From Daphnia pulex (Eukaryota > Arthropoda > Branchiopoda > Diplostraca > Daphniidae): a DNA stretch of 64,000 nt. Below, piece after piece: positions 35,265-47,505 of the stretch (positions are counted from its first letter, which is position 1; each line of letters begins with the position of its first letter). The stretch spans positions 7,617,001-7,681,000 of the forward strand of contig NC_060026.1 of NCBI RefSeq assembly GCF_021134715.1. The letters run 5' to 3'. The notes beneath the pieces were generated by a model, which saw only the letters and a list, made by a program, of their open reading frames with translations, did no database searches and had not been told where the DNA came from. Made by a program: the position numbers and the translations under genes.

Positions 35265-35885
35265 GGGTGCCAGTCAATCCGGCCCCACTTTTTCCGGCCA
35301 CAACTTTTCCGGCCCCAAAATTTTGGCTGGCTTGAATTTAGTCAATCCTAATGAGAAGAATTAACTAAGTTTTCTAAAAGCACAAGAATAAATTTTATTT
35401 TGTTCCTTTAATTACCTTTAATACAAAGACGATGCATCAATGTCTTACACACAAAACAAGGCACTTTTTGTGCCCTACCAATAAAAACTGTAGTGCATAT
35501 AGCACATCTTTCATCCATTTTTTAGATCGTCAAAGCGTGACAGACAAGACAAAACTAAAATGTAGCCTTTTTATTTGGGGGTAAGGCAATCGTCATGAAA
35601 GATTTCCCGCCGAGCTGAGATTTTTTATCGTCGTTTCTTCAGGGGGTATGGTCGCCCAAAGCAAATTAAATTCCCGCCATCAGTCAACTTTTTGTATCGT
35701 CGTTTTGAATCCTCCCTTCAGGAGGTATGGTCTCCCCAAAGCCATCTGTCACCTTTTTTTGTGGGCCGGAAAAGTTGTGGCCGGTATGGCAACTTTTTTT
35801 TTACCATTCCGGCCCCACCCCAGCCAAAATTTTGGGGCCGGAAAAGTTGGGGCCGGAAAAAGTGGGGCCGGATTGACTGGCATTC
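35265..35885. mobile_element. 621-bp element with long GGCC-rich inverted repeats
   Basis: The ends are inverted repeats of about 60 bp (TGCCAGTCAATCCGGCCCCA at each tip) built of CCGGCCCC(A)AAxTTTT units. A 9-bp duplication ATTTGTTTT flanks it (35256-35264 and 35886-35894). There is no coding frame. The tandem-unit inverted repeats resemble in style the ends of the 32557-34523 element. Confidence 0.8.
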
Positions 35886-36131
35886 ATTTGTTTTTCGTGT
35901 AGAGTAACTGGTCACTATTCTCGGCGCTACCCCAATACTCACCCAGGTCGGCAGCAGAATTTGCCTAGAAGGTCAACAACGTCGGAGTAATCTCGTGTTG
36001 GTGTGAGACCTGCTCAAAAAGGTACAAAAATGCAGCTTCATTTGGTGTAAGGAAAGTCGGGCGGTGAAGGAGGAGAGCGGTCAGTCGAATAATATGTTTT
36101 CCACGAGCTCCAAAAAGAACAACACTCGTCG

Positions 36132-36540
36132 TTGGAGGAGAATGAGTGGAGTGAACAATTGAAGGTGGACGATGTCAGCGTCAAGTTTAAGCTGGACTTG
36201 GGGGCTTCTTGCAACGTTCTGCCGAGGGAAGTGTTTCAACGGTTTCCAACACGGCGCCAGTTTCCTGGACCGCGTCTGCGCCGGTATGGAGCCAAACATG
36301 GATATTTAACAGTTCTCGGCCTCCACACTGCAAAAGTGGTGATTCGTGGTGATGTACACATAGTGGATTTTGTGGTGGTTGATGAGCCAGATCAGCCTTC
36401 CATCCTGGGACTTTCGTCTTTCCAGCGGCTTAACCTCATACGGCGTGTTCATTCCATGGAAGTTGATCCGCGTCCGCCAGTGCCACCCGTTGTCACGGAG
36501 TTTTTGGACGTGTTTTTGGGCCTGAGTAAACTGCTGGTGG
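36132..36540 (+). pseudogene. Gypsy aspartic protease
   Basis: The retropepsin region has FKLDLGASCNVLP, where the family catalytic triad Asp-Thr/Ser-Gly reads Asp-Leu-Gly, followed by the VxDxxxxxILGL motif (DQPSILGLSSF). The Thr to Leu change beside the catalytic Asp suggests loss of activity. Confidence 0.75.
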
Positions 36541-36558
36541 AACATCACATAAATACGT

Positions 36559-37710
36559 TTGGCTACGGGTGATAATGCTGTGGATCCCGTCGTTTCGCAA
36601 GCCGGAAGACTTCCATTCAGCCTTGAGGAGCCAGTGTACAACAAACTGGATCAAATGGTGGTGGACGGTATTATTGTTCCAGTCACAGAGCCTACGGACT
36701 GGGTGAGCCTTATGTTGGTGGTGAGCAAGCCAGATAGTGATGTTAGGCTTGTTCTGGATCCTGCCATCTCAACAAAGCAATACTCCGACAACATTTTGCG
36801 GTCCCGACTGTCGAACAACTGTTTGCTAAAATTGGCAAGACGAAGTTCTTTTGAAGTCTCGACGCGGCGTCGGGATTTTATCAAATTTCGCTTTCAGAGC
36901 AGTCTTCGTACTTGTAGACTATGGCGACATCTCGTGGATGCTTTCGTTTTCTTCGGATGCCGTTTGGGATAAAGTCGGCACCAGAAGTGTATCTACAAGC
37001 TATGTCAGAGTTTTTTGGTGAACTTTCATGTGTTCTGATTTACTTTGACGATTTTTTGGTCACAGGTGAAACCATGGCAGAGCTTCATTTCAATTTATGT
37101 CAAGTGCTTGTTCGGTGTCGTCAACACAACCTCAAACCCCAGCTCAAGAAGTGTAAATTTTTTCTAAAGGAGGTGCCGTGGCTTGACTAGACCACATGAT
37201 CGGCGAGGGAGTGGTCAAAGTTGACCCATCCAAGGTGGAGGCAATAGTGAATATGCCAGAGCTATATGCCGGTGGAAAAGCTGACTTGGTCCGTCTTTTG
37301 GGAATATCCACGTATTTGGATAAATTTTGCAACAACCTGGCCAGCGTTACTCGTCCCCTGCGAGATTTACTGAAAGAGTCATCTGCATGGGTCTGGGAGG
37401 AGCCGCAAAGCCGCAGAGCCGCATGTATTCGTTTTCCACCCTGCGCAGGTTTGACTTAGAAATTCCAGTTGTGCTGTCGGTGGACGCTCCGCCAACAGGA
37501 ATTGGTGCGGTCCTACTTCAAGATGGCCAGCCGGTGGCTTGTTCATCGACGTCGCTTATCCAGACTCAACAGCGCTACTGCCAAATAGAGAAGGAGCTAA
37601 TAGCAGTACAGTTCGGTCTGCTACGGTTCTGGCAATATGTGTATGGTCGGCAGGCGAAGGTGGAGTCTGATCACAAGCCGTTGGAGGGCTTTTGGATAAG
37701 CCAGTAGTTG
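36559..37710 (+). pseudogene. Gypsy reverse transcriptase and RNase H, frameshifted
   Basis: Pieces in three frames: 36600-36800 (LDQMVVDGIIVPVTEPTDWVS, then SKP and RLVLDP), 36921-37190 (FRFLRMPFGIKSAPEVYLQ, then the catalytic box IYFDDFLV), 37196-37420 (tether, LGISTYLDKFCNNLASVTRP) and 37450-37707 (RNase H: SVDAPPTGIGAVLLQDGQP..EKELIAVQFGL..DHKPLEG). The YFDD aspartates survive but the frame does not. Confidence 0.85.
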
Positions 37711-37759
37711 ATTGTTCTCCTCGAATCCAACGTATGCGACTCCAGCTCCAACGTTTTGA

Positions 37760-39837
37760 TTTCAGGTTGGTCTACAAACTAGACAGGGAAAGAACTGTCT
37801 ATTGCACACACTTTGAGTAGAGCTCATCTGCCAGCACTGTTCACTAAGGACGTCATGGAGGGATGCAAGGAGCAAGTGCATACAGTTCTGGATCATATTA
37901 TTCCGCTGCGGGATACTCGGTCCCGCTATGCTAAGGCCACTTCGGACGATCCGGCGCTGCAGTTGGTGAAAGAGTTGCTGCTGTCCGGCTGGCCCGAGAA
38001 GAAAACTCACTGTCCCATCCCTGGACGTACATTTTGGAATGTCCGTCATTCGCCTAGTAAAGTGGACGGTCTGATTCGTTTAGGAAAACGTTTAGTGGTT
38101 CCAGTGTAATTGCGCAGGGAAGCCATGGACGGCATTCATTTCAGCCATTTTTGTGTAAGTGAAGTGTGTGAGACGGGCCAAATCGTCTGTTTTCTGGCCT
38201 GGCTAAGATGACCACATCCGCAACATGGTGGCCAGTTGTGCTACCTGCTAGGAGAACAAAAAAAAAAATTGTTTCCGGTTCGTCTTCCGGTTTATCCGTT
38301 TTAGAATAATGTCTCCGCGGATATCTTCCAGTTTTCTGGGGTTAATTATTTGCTTCTAGTCGCCGAATACAGCAAGTGGCCATATGGGGCAAAGTTGAAA
38401 TCCCTCACGGTGGCTTCTGCAATTGAGGCCCTCGATGGCTTTTTGGCCGCTTTTGGAACCCCAGAATTGCTTCTCTCGGATAATAAAAGACAGTTTGTGT
38501 TATGTACTTGTCTTGAAGGTTTTCCCCCACCGACCGTTAGATGTCCCTCTCCCCCTGATCACCTCGCCTGACCAAGTTCAGTCTAGTTTTTACCTCACGT
38601 GTAATCTGTGTCGTCTCTCGTATTCGGCTCATCTAATACAATCGCGTCAATTTCTTTAGACGGCCAAGAGACGTAACAGTTGGATTGTATTTAGTTCAAT
38701 CGTTTTTGTGACAACCGCCGGGTTCAGCATGTGACGTCCAGTCCGGAGTTTCCACAGTCAAATGGTCCCGCAGAAAGACACATCCTGACGGTGAACATGA
38801 CAATGTTGAAAATGTTTCAAGATGGAAAAACACTGTGGGAGGTGTTGGCCGCGATTCGGCTCACTCCAGTTTCGAGTCAGTTGCCGTCTCCGTCCCTGCT
38901 TCTGCAGGGCCGTCATCTCCATGGCTCGTTGCCGTTCTTGCCAGCAGCTCTCACTCCGAGGCTGGTCCCATCGAAGTTTGTCCAGCAGCAGTTCCAGCGC
39001 CGTCGGCAGGCTGAAGCATCCTCTCATCAAACGCGCAGACCCTGGTAGCACACTCACATCCATCGTCTATCATATAGATATCTTAATGTCTAAATCAAAT
39101 CTTATCTAGCTACAACCTAAATTGGATATCACATGGATACTCAATTTACTACGGCCTTATGCTATCTTCGTATAGATGTACTATAGATGTACGTTTCTCA
39201 TACGATCACGGACATCCATTTGTGACTGGAATCAGACGCTTAACAGACAGACGTAACATGACATCTGTGAGATTTCCAAATTATCTGTCCACATGATAGA
39301 TGAGGACGACAAGGACTTTAAATTTTCATCATTTTAACTGCTAATATTAATTTAGAGCCGTTGAACCAAACACAGTTGAAAAGTGATAGAAAGTGGTGTA
39401 GTGGGTAGAAAACTGGAGTACCACTCCAAAGAACGTGGTTTAGTGCCCATCGAGGACCATTTCTTTTTTTTTTTCTTTTTGCTTAAATTTAAGTATTTTG
39501 AAGACGGCTGTAAGCCGTACCCATTTGGATGTCTTACAACGCGACATTAGTATAGACATAGGCAATCCTATGGACGTCGGGTTAAGATATCTCACTCGGC
39601 TGAAAAGATGGGCGACGTACATCCTATAGATAGAGGCGTGCTACCAGGGGAGTGGATGTGCGCTCTTCGGCTCTGGTGGTTGGAAAACGTGTCAGGGCTT
39701 GTTTTGGTTCCAAGTGGTTGCCCGGTGTAGTGGAAGCTGTTTGCGTGGAGCCTCACTCACATATTGTTTGCCTCGTTGACGGTAGGCGTTTCCGTCGCAC
39801 CAGTTGGGCCATCAATTTGGATTATTCGTCGTCTTAG
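37760..39837 (+). pseudogene. Gypsy integrase, split by a MITE
   Basis: Remnants are at 37813-38150 (linker and zinc-binding part), 38350-38510 (EYSKWPYGAKLKSLT..FGTPELLLSDN, catalytic Asp region) and 38731-39037 (SPEFPQSNGPAERHI, catalytic Glu region). After the 610-bp insertion comes the C-terminal SH3-like part at 39652-39837 (VGKRVRACFGSKWLPGVVEAV). Stops and frameshifts separate them. Confidence 0.8.
39040..39649. mobile_element. 610-bp inverted-repeat element, same family as 14099-15010
   Basis: CCCTGGTAGCAC at 39040-39051 is exactly inverted at 39638-39649. The interior repeats TATAGAT/GGACGTC/GGATATC phrases and has a central tRNA-like module: A box like GTGGTGTAGTGGG at 39392 and a degenerate B box at 39437. 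It sits between two parts of the gypsy integrase. I see no clear target duplication. Confidence 0.7.
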
Positions 39838-40348
39838 CTGTAAGCACCAAGTCCAAGTCTGCAATTTCTCTTGGTGTTGGTGGGTGCTCTTCCAAATCGC
39901 AATGATTTTCCTGTTGGTCCGGCTAAATCAAGGCTTCCCAGCTTATTCCAGCGCCGCCGCCAACTACTCCGCTTCCTCCTTTGTCAGGCACTAAAGCCCC
40001 TTCGCAAGTCACGGCTGATTCACTGGTTCGGCTGGCTACTTCGGTTCGTCCCTCTTCCCGTCGTGGCCCGGAGTGCTTGGTGGCTGTTAGTCCAGTGGCG
40101 GCCGCTTTCCCGGAAAGTAACTCGTTCCGGCCGCCAGTATTCGCGTCAATGGCTCCGTAGTGTTTTAATTTGGCAGCCTGTGCCGTATTTAGTCTTGATC
40201 TGTGGTTCATGTCCACGTGAAGTTCTGTTTTTCAGCATTCATTGTTTAATTTTCTTGTTTATTGGTATTATCTGTTCTCACCCAGGTGTCTTTCGTACCT
40301 TTCACTCTGTGTCAACTCTTGTTGTTTGTGTATCGTATAGGGAGAAGA

Positions 40349-40540
40349 TGTTATAGTGTAGACTACTAGGCGGCGTGAGTCTCCTTGAAGTTGCCTTATA
40401 GCCTTCCCCCAATAGGGTACGATTCAGGGAGGATGGTCAATACAAGCAGTCCAGACTAGACACTTAAGACTACAATAGTTCCCTTTGGTTTCGCCAATAA
40501 GACGAGCAGACCTTCATGTCTGGAATAAAAATGAATTGGT
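40349..40540 (+). repeat. Possible 3' LTR of the gypsy element
   Basis: TGTTATAGTGTAGAC follows a purine-rich AGGGAGAAGA, as an LTR follows its polypurine tract. No partner LTR is present to confirm it, and the right limit is a guess. Confidence 0.35.
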
Positions 40541-40985
40541 TTAAATGGGAAAAAATATTTTAAGTTCAAAATTTAACTTACCCAGTTGCGAACGGACGCT
40601 TGTTCGTCACCCAATTGTAATGTCAATATTTCCATCGAAATATATTCCAACGAACACATCTACCACATTTTCCCCTTACATTCAATGAATGACACCTGAA
40701 TTTCAGTCTGCTGAAATATTTTTGTATTTGAGCAAGCAACCACAAGACGATGAGGCTGCACACCAGCAGCCCCATCACGTGGCCATAATGAATAATAAAA
40801 AAATAAAAGAATATAAGTAATAATAGAAATTCAAACAGTGAAACATCGGATAAATGCAATAAAAAATTATCTTGGCATTATATCCAGATAGACCGATTGA
40901 ATCTTAATTTTAATTGATTCAAGCTTAATTAATTAAATGTCCACATGAAGGCCACGAGCTGTAAAAACTATGTTGACTTGTATTT
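40541..40985. other. No gene recognised
   Basis: AT-rich spacer. Confidence 0.4.
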
Positions 40986-41540
40986 AGAGCCAACTTCTTG
41001 CCAACAACTGTTCAAATTTTTAGAAAGGTAACAATTGATTGTTCTTCGCCTAAACCTTCCAATTGTGGTATACAAATATTTTAACAAAATATTTTAACAT
41101 CTAAATTTCATCTACCTTTAGCTTGTTTATTGCTTCACGCGGATTTTATTTTACTCCATCCATATTCTATGCAAAACATTTCATTGCCAGTTTGGAGCCC
41201 TTTCATGTTAAATGCCTTACTGAAGACAACAAGCTACCAAAATTATTGTGAATATCGTATTGAGCCAACTTCTTGCCAACACTCCGAGATTTCAGAAAGG
41301 TAATTAATGGGCTCAGTTGCCTAAACTTTCTAATTGAGGTCATCACCAGATTGAAAGCACCTGCTATCAATGCTTCTAGTTGGAGTACATGCCACACAAT
41401 ATGTTTTAATATTTCAATTTCATCTGCTTCCAGATCTTTTTATTTCTTCATGACTGGAACGGTATTTGAGTTTGTTGCAGCCATCTGATTCTACTGCCCA
41501 CACTCAAGACCCATAGGTGTGGAAATTTTCGTGACTCACA
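40986..41540 (+). repeat. Diverged tandem duplication, period about 277 bp
   Basis: GAGCCAACTTCTTGCCAACA at 40987 recurs at 41264, followed in both by (A/T)TTxAGAAAGGTAA, TxCxTxGCCTAAAC and later TTTCATCTxCxTxxAG blocks. No function is visible. Confidence 0.7.
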
Positions 41541-43280
41541 CAGCCAACTTCAGGGAACTTTACGAGACTAAGACTACAAAATTGATGGGATGGGAAAAGA
41601 TTGCTCGTAAAGAAAAGCCAAAAAGGAAAGACTTTTACTACGTTACTAGTGAAACGATAAATGAGCCAGTCAAGTTCTTAACTGAAAGAGGAAGCTGTTG
41701 GTTTTTCGGGGTAGTGTAATCTACATAGTTTCCATACATTGTTGGGGTATGGGGCGAAACCACTGGTTCCAGTAGAGTTTATTAGACCAATTTGCTGTAG
41801 CTCTAATATCGCCTTTTGGTTGCAAACCGTTTTTAATCAGTATTTATTTTAATAAATTACTTTTGCTTACGCTTGACTTATGCTTTGAGTGTAAGGACTA
41901 TGGACCCGCGAAATGCACTGCATGAGAAGCCATCTAGCAGCATTATTTTAAATATCATTTATTGTAATAATTAGTATGGCGCCACTTGTCTTTTGACGAC
42001 TGTTTAGTCGATTTTCCCATCCCTGCTGTCACTCAGTGTCAGTTTCATGAAAATAGTTTGAGTTCTACGTTTCTTGTGTGAATTAATGTGCAACCTGACA
42101 GGTATCTAAAATTGTCTTTACTGTTTATAACCGGTATTGATTGTAATGTGGTTTACTTGTAGATAACCGCTTATATTTAAGTATTTGCACTTGTTGTCCC
42201 TTGACGTGTAATCCCAAAAGCATTGGCTCGTTGGCACGTTGACAAAGTGTCATCGTCAATTTGTATTCGTCCCATCGAAGACTGGTTTTCCAGGTATTGC
42301 ATTTGAATCTTGTTTAAATGTTACTTTGTTAGTGACCCCTGTTTGTTATTAGGATTGGTGAAGTTTATACACTATTGAAACTCTTCGATCCCAAGTTGAG
42401 TTTGCCCAAATACAGTCCACTGAGCCTTTTATGACGATCCCCGTAACAGACTATGTTTTCTTAGGGCTCAACTTTTTTCAAAATTTTCTCTATTTGCGTC
42501 CAAATGATAAACTTAAGCATATATGATTTAAAGAAACATGCAGTTAGTTTAGTGCTTATCCTATTTTCTATATATTTTGAAGAAATCCATAAAAAATGGT
42601 TTACATCAACGAAAACGTTTTTCGATCCAGGTGTAATCAGCTGAATGCATTATGACACAAGAGGACAGCAAAGTAGCCGTAATTCCATGGTGATGTCATG
42701 TCAATAAACTCACTGCGCCGAACTATCTATAGAACATCTTAAAGAAGCCAATCGCACTGCTACAATAAATAGAGCGATACAAATTCATGTTTAAAATTGC
42801 AGTGTCTTTTCCTTTTGAAAGACGAATTAGTAATTGTTTTGTGTACAGTTAACACCATCCAGTCGTCACTTTTTTAGGTATTCCCACACGGCACCAAGAT
42901 ATATATTTTTTTTTAAAAGATGTAAAGTCTTCAAAAAGATGTAAAATTATATCTTTAAGATGTAAACCGCATGGCTAAAAAAATGGCAATGATAACTATG
43001 CCATACATAAGATGTCAATAAGACATCTTTAGCACTATAACTTTTTAGCAGAATCAGATGTAAAAACGATATGACGGTCATACTTTTTTACGTTGTCTTT
43101 TGGAAAATAGCAGTCACCAGCTGTCACCACATATCTTACATAACTATGGCGTAATTTGCATCCACCATTTTTGTGGACTACTTAATTGGGGAATTAAAGG
43201 CTCAATCACGAGGGTAATATATTTCATAAATTTAAAATTTAATTAAACAATTTGGGTAATTAGCATTTACTTTTCCCATT
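41541..43280. other. No gene recognised; AGATGTAA repeats near the right end
   Basis: A 66-codon frame at 41519-41719 has no recognised domain. At 42915-42970 AGATGTAAA occurs three times within 55 bp and again at 43058. These could be subterminal repeats of the transposon whose transposase begins at 43281. Confidence 0.35.
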
Positions 43281-45666
43281 TTATTTTCTTTTCAACGGGA
43301 AAAACACAAATGAGCCATCCAGCAAAACAGAGGTCGGTAATCGCACAGCTATATAAAGAATGTCATTGATATCATATGCATGTAATTCATTGGAGATGTC
43401 TGATACTAAATATTCGCCGATGTGGGATGATGGAAAAGGGTACATAGAATAGCTCTGCTGAACTTTATAGAAATGACCAAGTGCAACGATGGTATCACCA
43501 ACAATCACGAAATTTTTGACTTCAATCAAGCTCATATCCGATAAAAAAACGCAACTATCAGCTAGGCTCCGGGATTTAATAATTCCAATCCCTTTTATGT
43601 TAGCAGTTTTAAACTGGCGACCAACTAAATTTTGAAGAAGGGGGCCTTCATTGTGGGGTTCAGCGCATTGAAACTTTGGCAAGATAACGCGCTCAGCAGG
43701 ACGAGATGAAAGCTTGCATTTTTCTTCTTCTACCTGTCGCTTTACAAATTGTTGGAGAGGCTTATCACTTTTAATAAGATATTTTTTCATCTTGCCATAG
43801 CAATTTTCAAATCGATAGGCGGTAAAATTTTCAAGAACGACGAATTTTAATACATCAGAGGAAATATGAAACAAAGAATGAACATTATATGATACAAAAG
43901 ATGGATCGTAAAGGACGGCGGATTGCTTTATGAAAAGGGAGAGAAGAGAATTTGCACATGCGTTTTTTTCAATGCAAAATTCCTCACAAGACAATATTTT
44001 TACCGCGTAATGCAGTAAAAGAAAGTGATTGAACAATGAATGGGGCAGATAGTTGTTAAATAAGACGACCCCTACATAGTGGAGAATAACCCTGTGTTCT
44101 GAAGATTTCCATCTTAGGAAGTTCTTTAACGCTACGAGGTTGACGGGCGAATTCTAATCGAGATATACATGGCCGAACAATTTCAAGAAATCTATCAATC
44201 TGTTCAATGACCACAGGTGTCATAGTCACACCTCGAATTCTTTTGCATGAATCAAGACCGCACAAGATCGTTAACATTTTTTTTTGTTTACCGAGATCTA
44301 CAAGATGCATGGGATCTAAAGGAAGATCTCGGATCATGTCCACATAGTCTAAATTTTCCATTATCGATCGGCAGTGATGGTGATCTACGCAAGATTTATT
44401 CCTGAAAGAATCATCGGTTCTTAATTCTCCGAGAATAATGCCTGATCCTACACATCTAGCGCATCCATAACGGTCTGATGAGTGGCTTTTAACGCAAGCT
44501 ATCATTGCTCGTGCGGGAACATCACAAACGAAGGCTTCAATTTTTAATTTGTAGCAGTTGCCACGATAACTAAATCCTGTTGTGTACAGATGCTGCGCTT
44601 CCTCTATTAATTATTGTAAATTTTTTTTTGAAAATTGGGGCTTAGATTTGTCATGGTAAACACCAATAAAAAAAGGCTCCGAGTCCTTTACAAAAGGTAA
44701 ATAGCCAACGATTACCCAAAACGTGCTCCCTGAACTTTTTGTTAAAGGAACGCCGTCAATACCAATGAAAATTCCAACAGGGTCATCAAGAATTAAGATT
44801 CCCAGGAAAGTCAAGGTAGACAACAACCTTTTTTCGATTCCGAAATGGTAGTATATACCAGGATTGACGGATCTAATTACTACTTTTAGTCGCGGAGTAC
44901 CCATCAACGTTTTCGTAGACTGTATACTTGGGTGGTGTATGCTCGGGAAATTCTGGGTGGTGTTTTCTAAGAATACCTAGCAACTCTCCGACTTGGATAT
45001 GTGGGACATGGAATTTGGTTTTCCAGCCTCTTAAATCGGCTGCGAGGGTATGTTGGTCATCACATACGGGAACACCATCAACAGTCTCAGGACATCTATC
45101 GTCGTCAATACTGGCAGTTTCAGTACCGTCTTCCAAGGAAGAAACACTGGATGAATCTTCAGGATCCTCTTCACTTGATATGCAAATGTCAGACTCAACA
45201 GCAGCAACAGTCGAATAGATTTCAGCTATCTATATCAAATAAAGCAGGTCTCTTTTAAATAATGTAACACTCGTAGTTTATTACAGTCTAAGATTATTTT
45301 AATGTATATAAAATATAATATATATGTAGTAGATACTGAATATATGTATTTTAATTTGAAATAATATAAAATATAGATATGAATCAAGTATAATACAAAG
45401 AATATTACAGGTTGTGTAAAAGTGTTGGTGACTAAAAAATATCTTGCTTAAGTTTACGTGCACGCTTAAGTTTAGTCGACGAACCCTCGTACAATAAATA
45501 TTCTAATAACTATATTTACTTCAACGCTTTCTGCTGATTGCAACTCCACAGCCACAGATTCTACAGCCTCTTCGTCGCCATCTGATGATTCAAGGGTGGA
45601 ATCTTATAGGTGATTTAAATATTCAACATAATCACGCCTGCGTCTTCTTTCTTGTCTGGACTTCAT
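43281..45666 (-). pseudogene. CACTA (En/Spm)-like transposase, degenerate
   Basis: Reading leftwards: a basic first exon from the ATG at 45666 (MKSRQERRRRRDYVEYLNHL), acidic segments, then about 45136-44880 (HVPHIQVGELLGILRKHHPE), about 44907-44620 (PGIYYHFGIEKRLL, GIDGVPLTKSSG), 44590-44056 (FVCDVPARA, ..CARC, DLPLDPMHLVDLG, EFARQPRSVKELP) and 44036-43281 (FNHFLLLHYAVKIL, YNVHSLFHISSDVL, FENCYGKMKKYL). This order and the DPMHLVxLG signature match the large tnp2-type transposase family common in arthropods and cnidarians. An in-frame TAA near 44611 and frameshifts near 44890 and 44085 break it. The family assignment is from memory of motifs, not a search. Confidence 0.6.
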
Positions 45667-45669
45667 AAT

Positions 45670-46030
45670 CAACAATTTAAAAAAAAGAAAATATTGTTCT
45701 GGAAGATAGAATTGTTCAACAGAGCTGGCCGGATAATTTTTGTTTTGATGAGCCACAATATAAAACTAATAATGAGGTGCATATCCAACCTGTCAATCTG
45801 TCACTGAAAGGTGTTGCCAATTTTGTAACAAAGTAATGGTACAATGGTACCGTAAAACCGAACGCGTTTTCACCGATATGTGTTGCAACGCTATATTTTT
45901 TTTAAAGAGTTAAGGTAACAAAATTTCTCAGTAGCAAATTTTCTTTGCGTAAGCTTGGTAATCCTCGTGCAAAAGGATAGGTAGACATAAGTTAATACTA
46001 GCACACTAGTACCGTAAAGACCTTTTTTTT
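45670..46030. other. No gene recognised
   Basis: Divergent intergenic space between two transposon-type genes. GGTACCGTAAAACC at 45849 and AGTACCGTAAAGACC at 46008 share ACCGTAAA. Confidence 0.35.
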
Positions 46031-46037
46031 ATCAAAA

Positions 46038-46536
46038 ATGGTCTTTTTTGTTGTAAAAATTGTGGAAGATGACGAAATAGTTGTAGTGCCAGTGCATTGG
46101 TTCCAGTTTAGCGACAATAAATGTGCTTTGCCGATCAAAGACGCTGCAAAACGTGCCGAGAGGGAGGAAGTCTTCAACCTGAGATGGCCACGCTATGACG
46201 CCAAAGTAATTTCTTCACATGGTACGTTATAGTGTCTATTATTTTATATTTTCTTCACCAGTAACTCATTATTATTAATCATTATAATTCTTACTCTTAT
46301 TATGCTCTATAAATGTAGATTCCTACAGAGATGCGGTTAGCCGCTCAGAATCGATACTAAATGGTGGCGCTGATACGGAGGTCTCCGATCCCGCCAAAAC
46401 ATTTCAGGAACAGGAAAAGTAAAAAACTAGACCGAGACGAGCTACTGTTAAGAAGGTAATTATGGAAGATCCGTACACCGGAAGCGACGAGGATCGGCTC
46501 AATCATATTGCTGACAAGGATGGTGTTGAGGATTAA
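46038..46536 (+). pseudogene. N-terminal part of a transposon-associated ORF1-type protein
   Basis: Exon 46038-46221 (VVKIVEDDEIVVVPVHWF..) joins exon 46319 onward (SYRDAVSRSESILNGGADTEVSD) in phase across a 97-bp intron. The pattern of VVxFxEDxxVxVVPxxW, then Pxx(Y)xxxV, then SYxxAxxxxxxAExxSD is seen in arthropod proteins that carry DUF4806 and accompany transposons. A TAA at 46420-46422 sits where the frame otherwise stays open for 37 more codons (KTRPRRATVKKVIMEDPYTG). No C-terminal domain was found. Confidence 0.4.
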
Positions 46537-47500
46537 GCTGCAATGTGGTCGACCCCATCGCCTTCAACTTCAAAGCGTGTTCATCCAGTGTCTTTCAGTA
46601 TAGGCATAAGCTACATATTATATATTATGTATCTTACATCATGTTATGTATTGTCACGGGCGGTTCAGTGCGGGCTTCACGTTGCTGTGGCCGACCAGTG
46701 GTGTAGTTTAACGGAGTTGGCTCTGTGATTGCACGAGCCCAGCCTCCACCAAAGCACATGCACTGCCGTCACTCCCAAGACACGAAAACGGACGACAGTG
46801 CCCAACACCAGTAAAACGAGAGACCCACACACCAGACAGGTCCCAACTCGACTCCACTCTTACGACTACTAGGGGGGGTCGTCTTAAATGTAGGGAAATC
46901 CAAGGTGACCTTATGTCATCATCGTCTAAGTACAGTCGTCCCCTTATCGTCGTTTCCCAGAATCGTCTCGATGATCGACGTTTGTGTTAAACTGTACGCG
47001 ACAATATTTTGCATGTTATCTTATTAATTTTGTATTATTAATTATCCAGCAAATCCTGTTTCCCCAACGAAAAATCGTGTGGATCCTGCCGAAGTGAATA
47101 AGAGCAATTCACCACAGTCTGATGAGTAAATAAGGAGCTATGCAGTGCTGATGGAGCCCCGGACAGAAGAGGTCTTGCTGGATACAAGCAGCGGAAAGAG
47201 AAAAGAAAGAGGAGACAAAAAATGACAGTATTGACATTGAGGAAGACAGCTCCGAAGAAAAAGACGACTCCTGCATTGAACCAAGCTCAAAAACCAGGAA
47301 AATTATCGACGACGATACTTTTAACAAGCGATTCGCCACACAAAGAGGCTGTTTTGGGGGTTTTTGATTTAGCGGAAATCGTCGCTAGGGGTTCTAAAAA
47401 TAAACAAATAGATGGGTTTTGTGCAAAATTTTTCGCTAAGTCGATTGCTAAAAACCGCAATCGTCTAGCTTTTGTAGCCGAAATTTGGAATTTTTTTCGT
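46537..47500. other. No gene recognised
   Basis: Possibly a further damaged exon at 47049-47128 (acceptor ATCCAG). Nothing firm. Confidence 0.3.
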
Positions 47501-47505
47501 TTTTT

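Larger units (their letters stand above)
34754..40540 (+). mobile_element. Decayed Ty3/gypsy retrotransposon carrying two nested insertions
   Basis: Gag, protease, reverse transcriptase, RNase H and integrase remnants follow in gypsy order on the plus strand. The reading frame changes at least six times. No 5' LTR was found; the element starts within gag right after the dynein exon. A possible 3' LTR starts near 40349 after the purine run AGGGAGAAG. Elements at 35265-35885 and 39040-39649 have been inserted into it. Confidence 0.85.
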
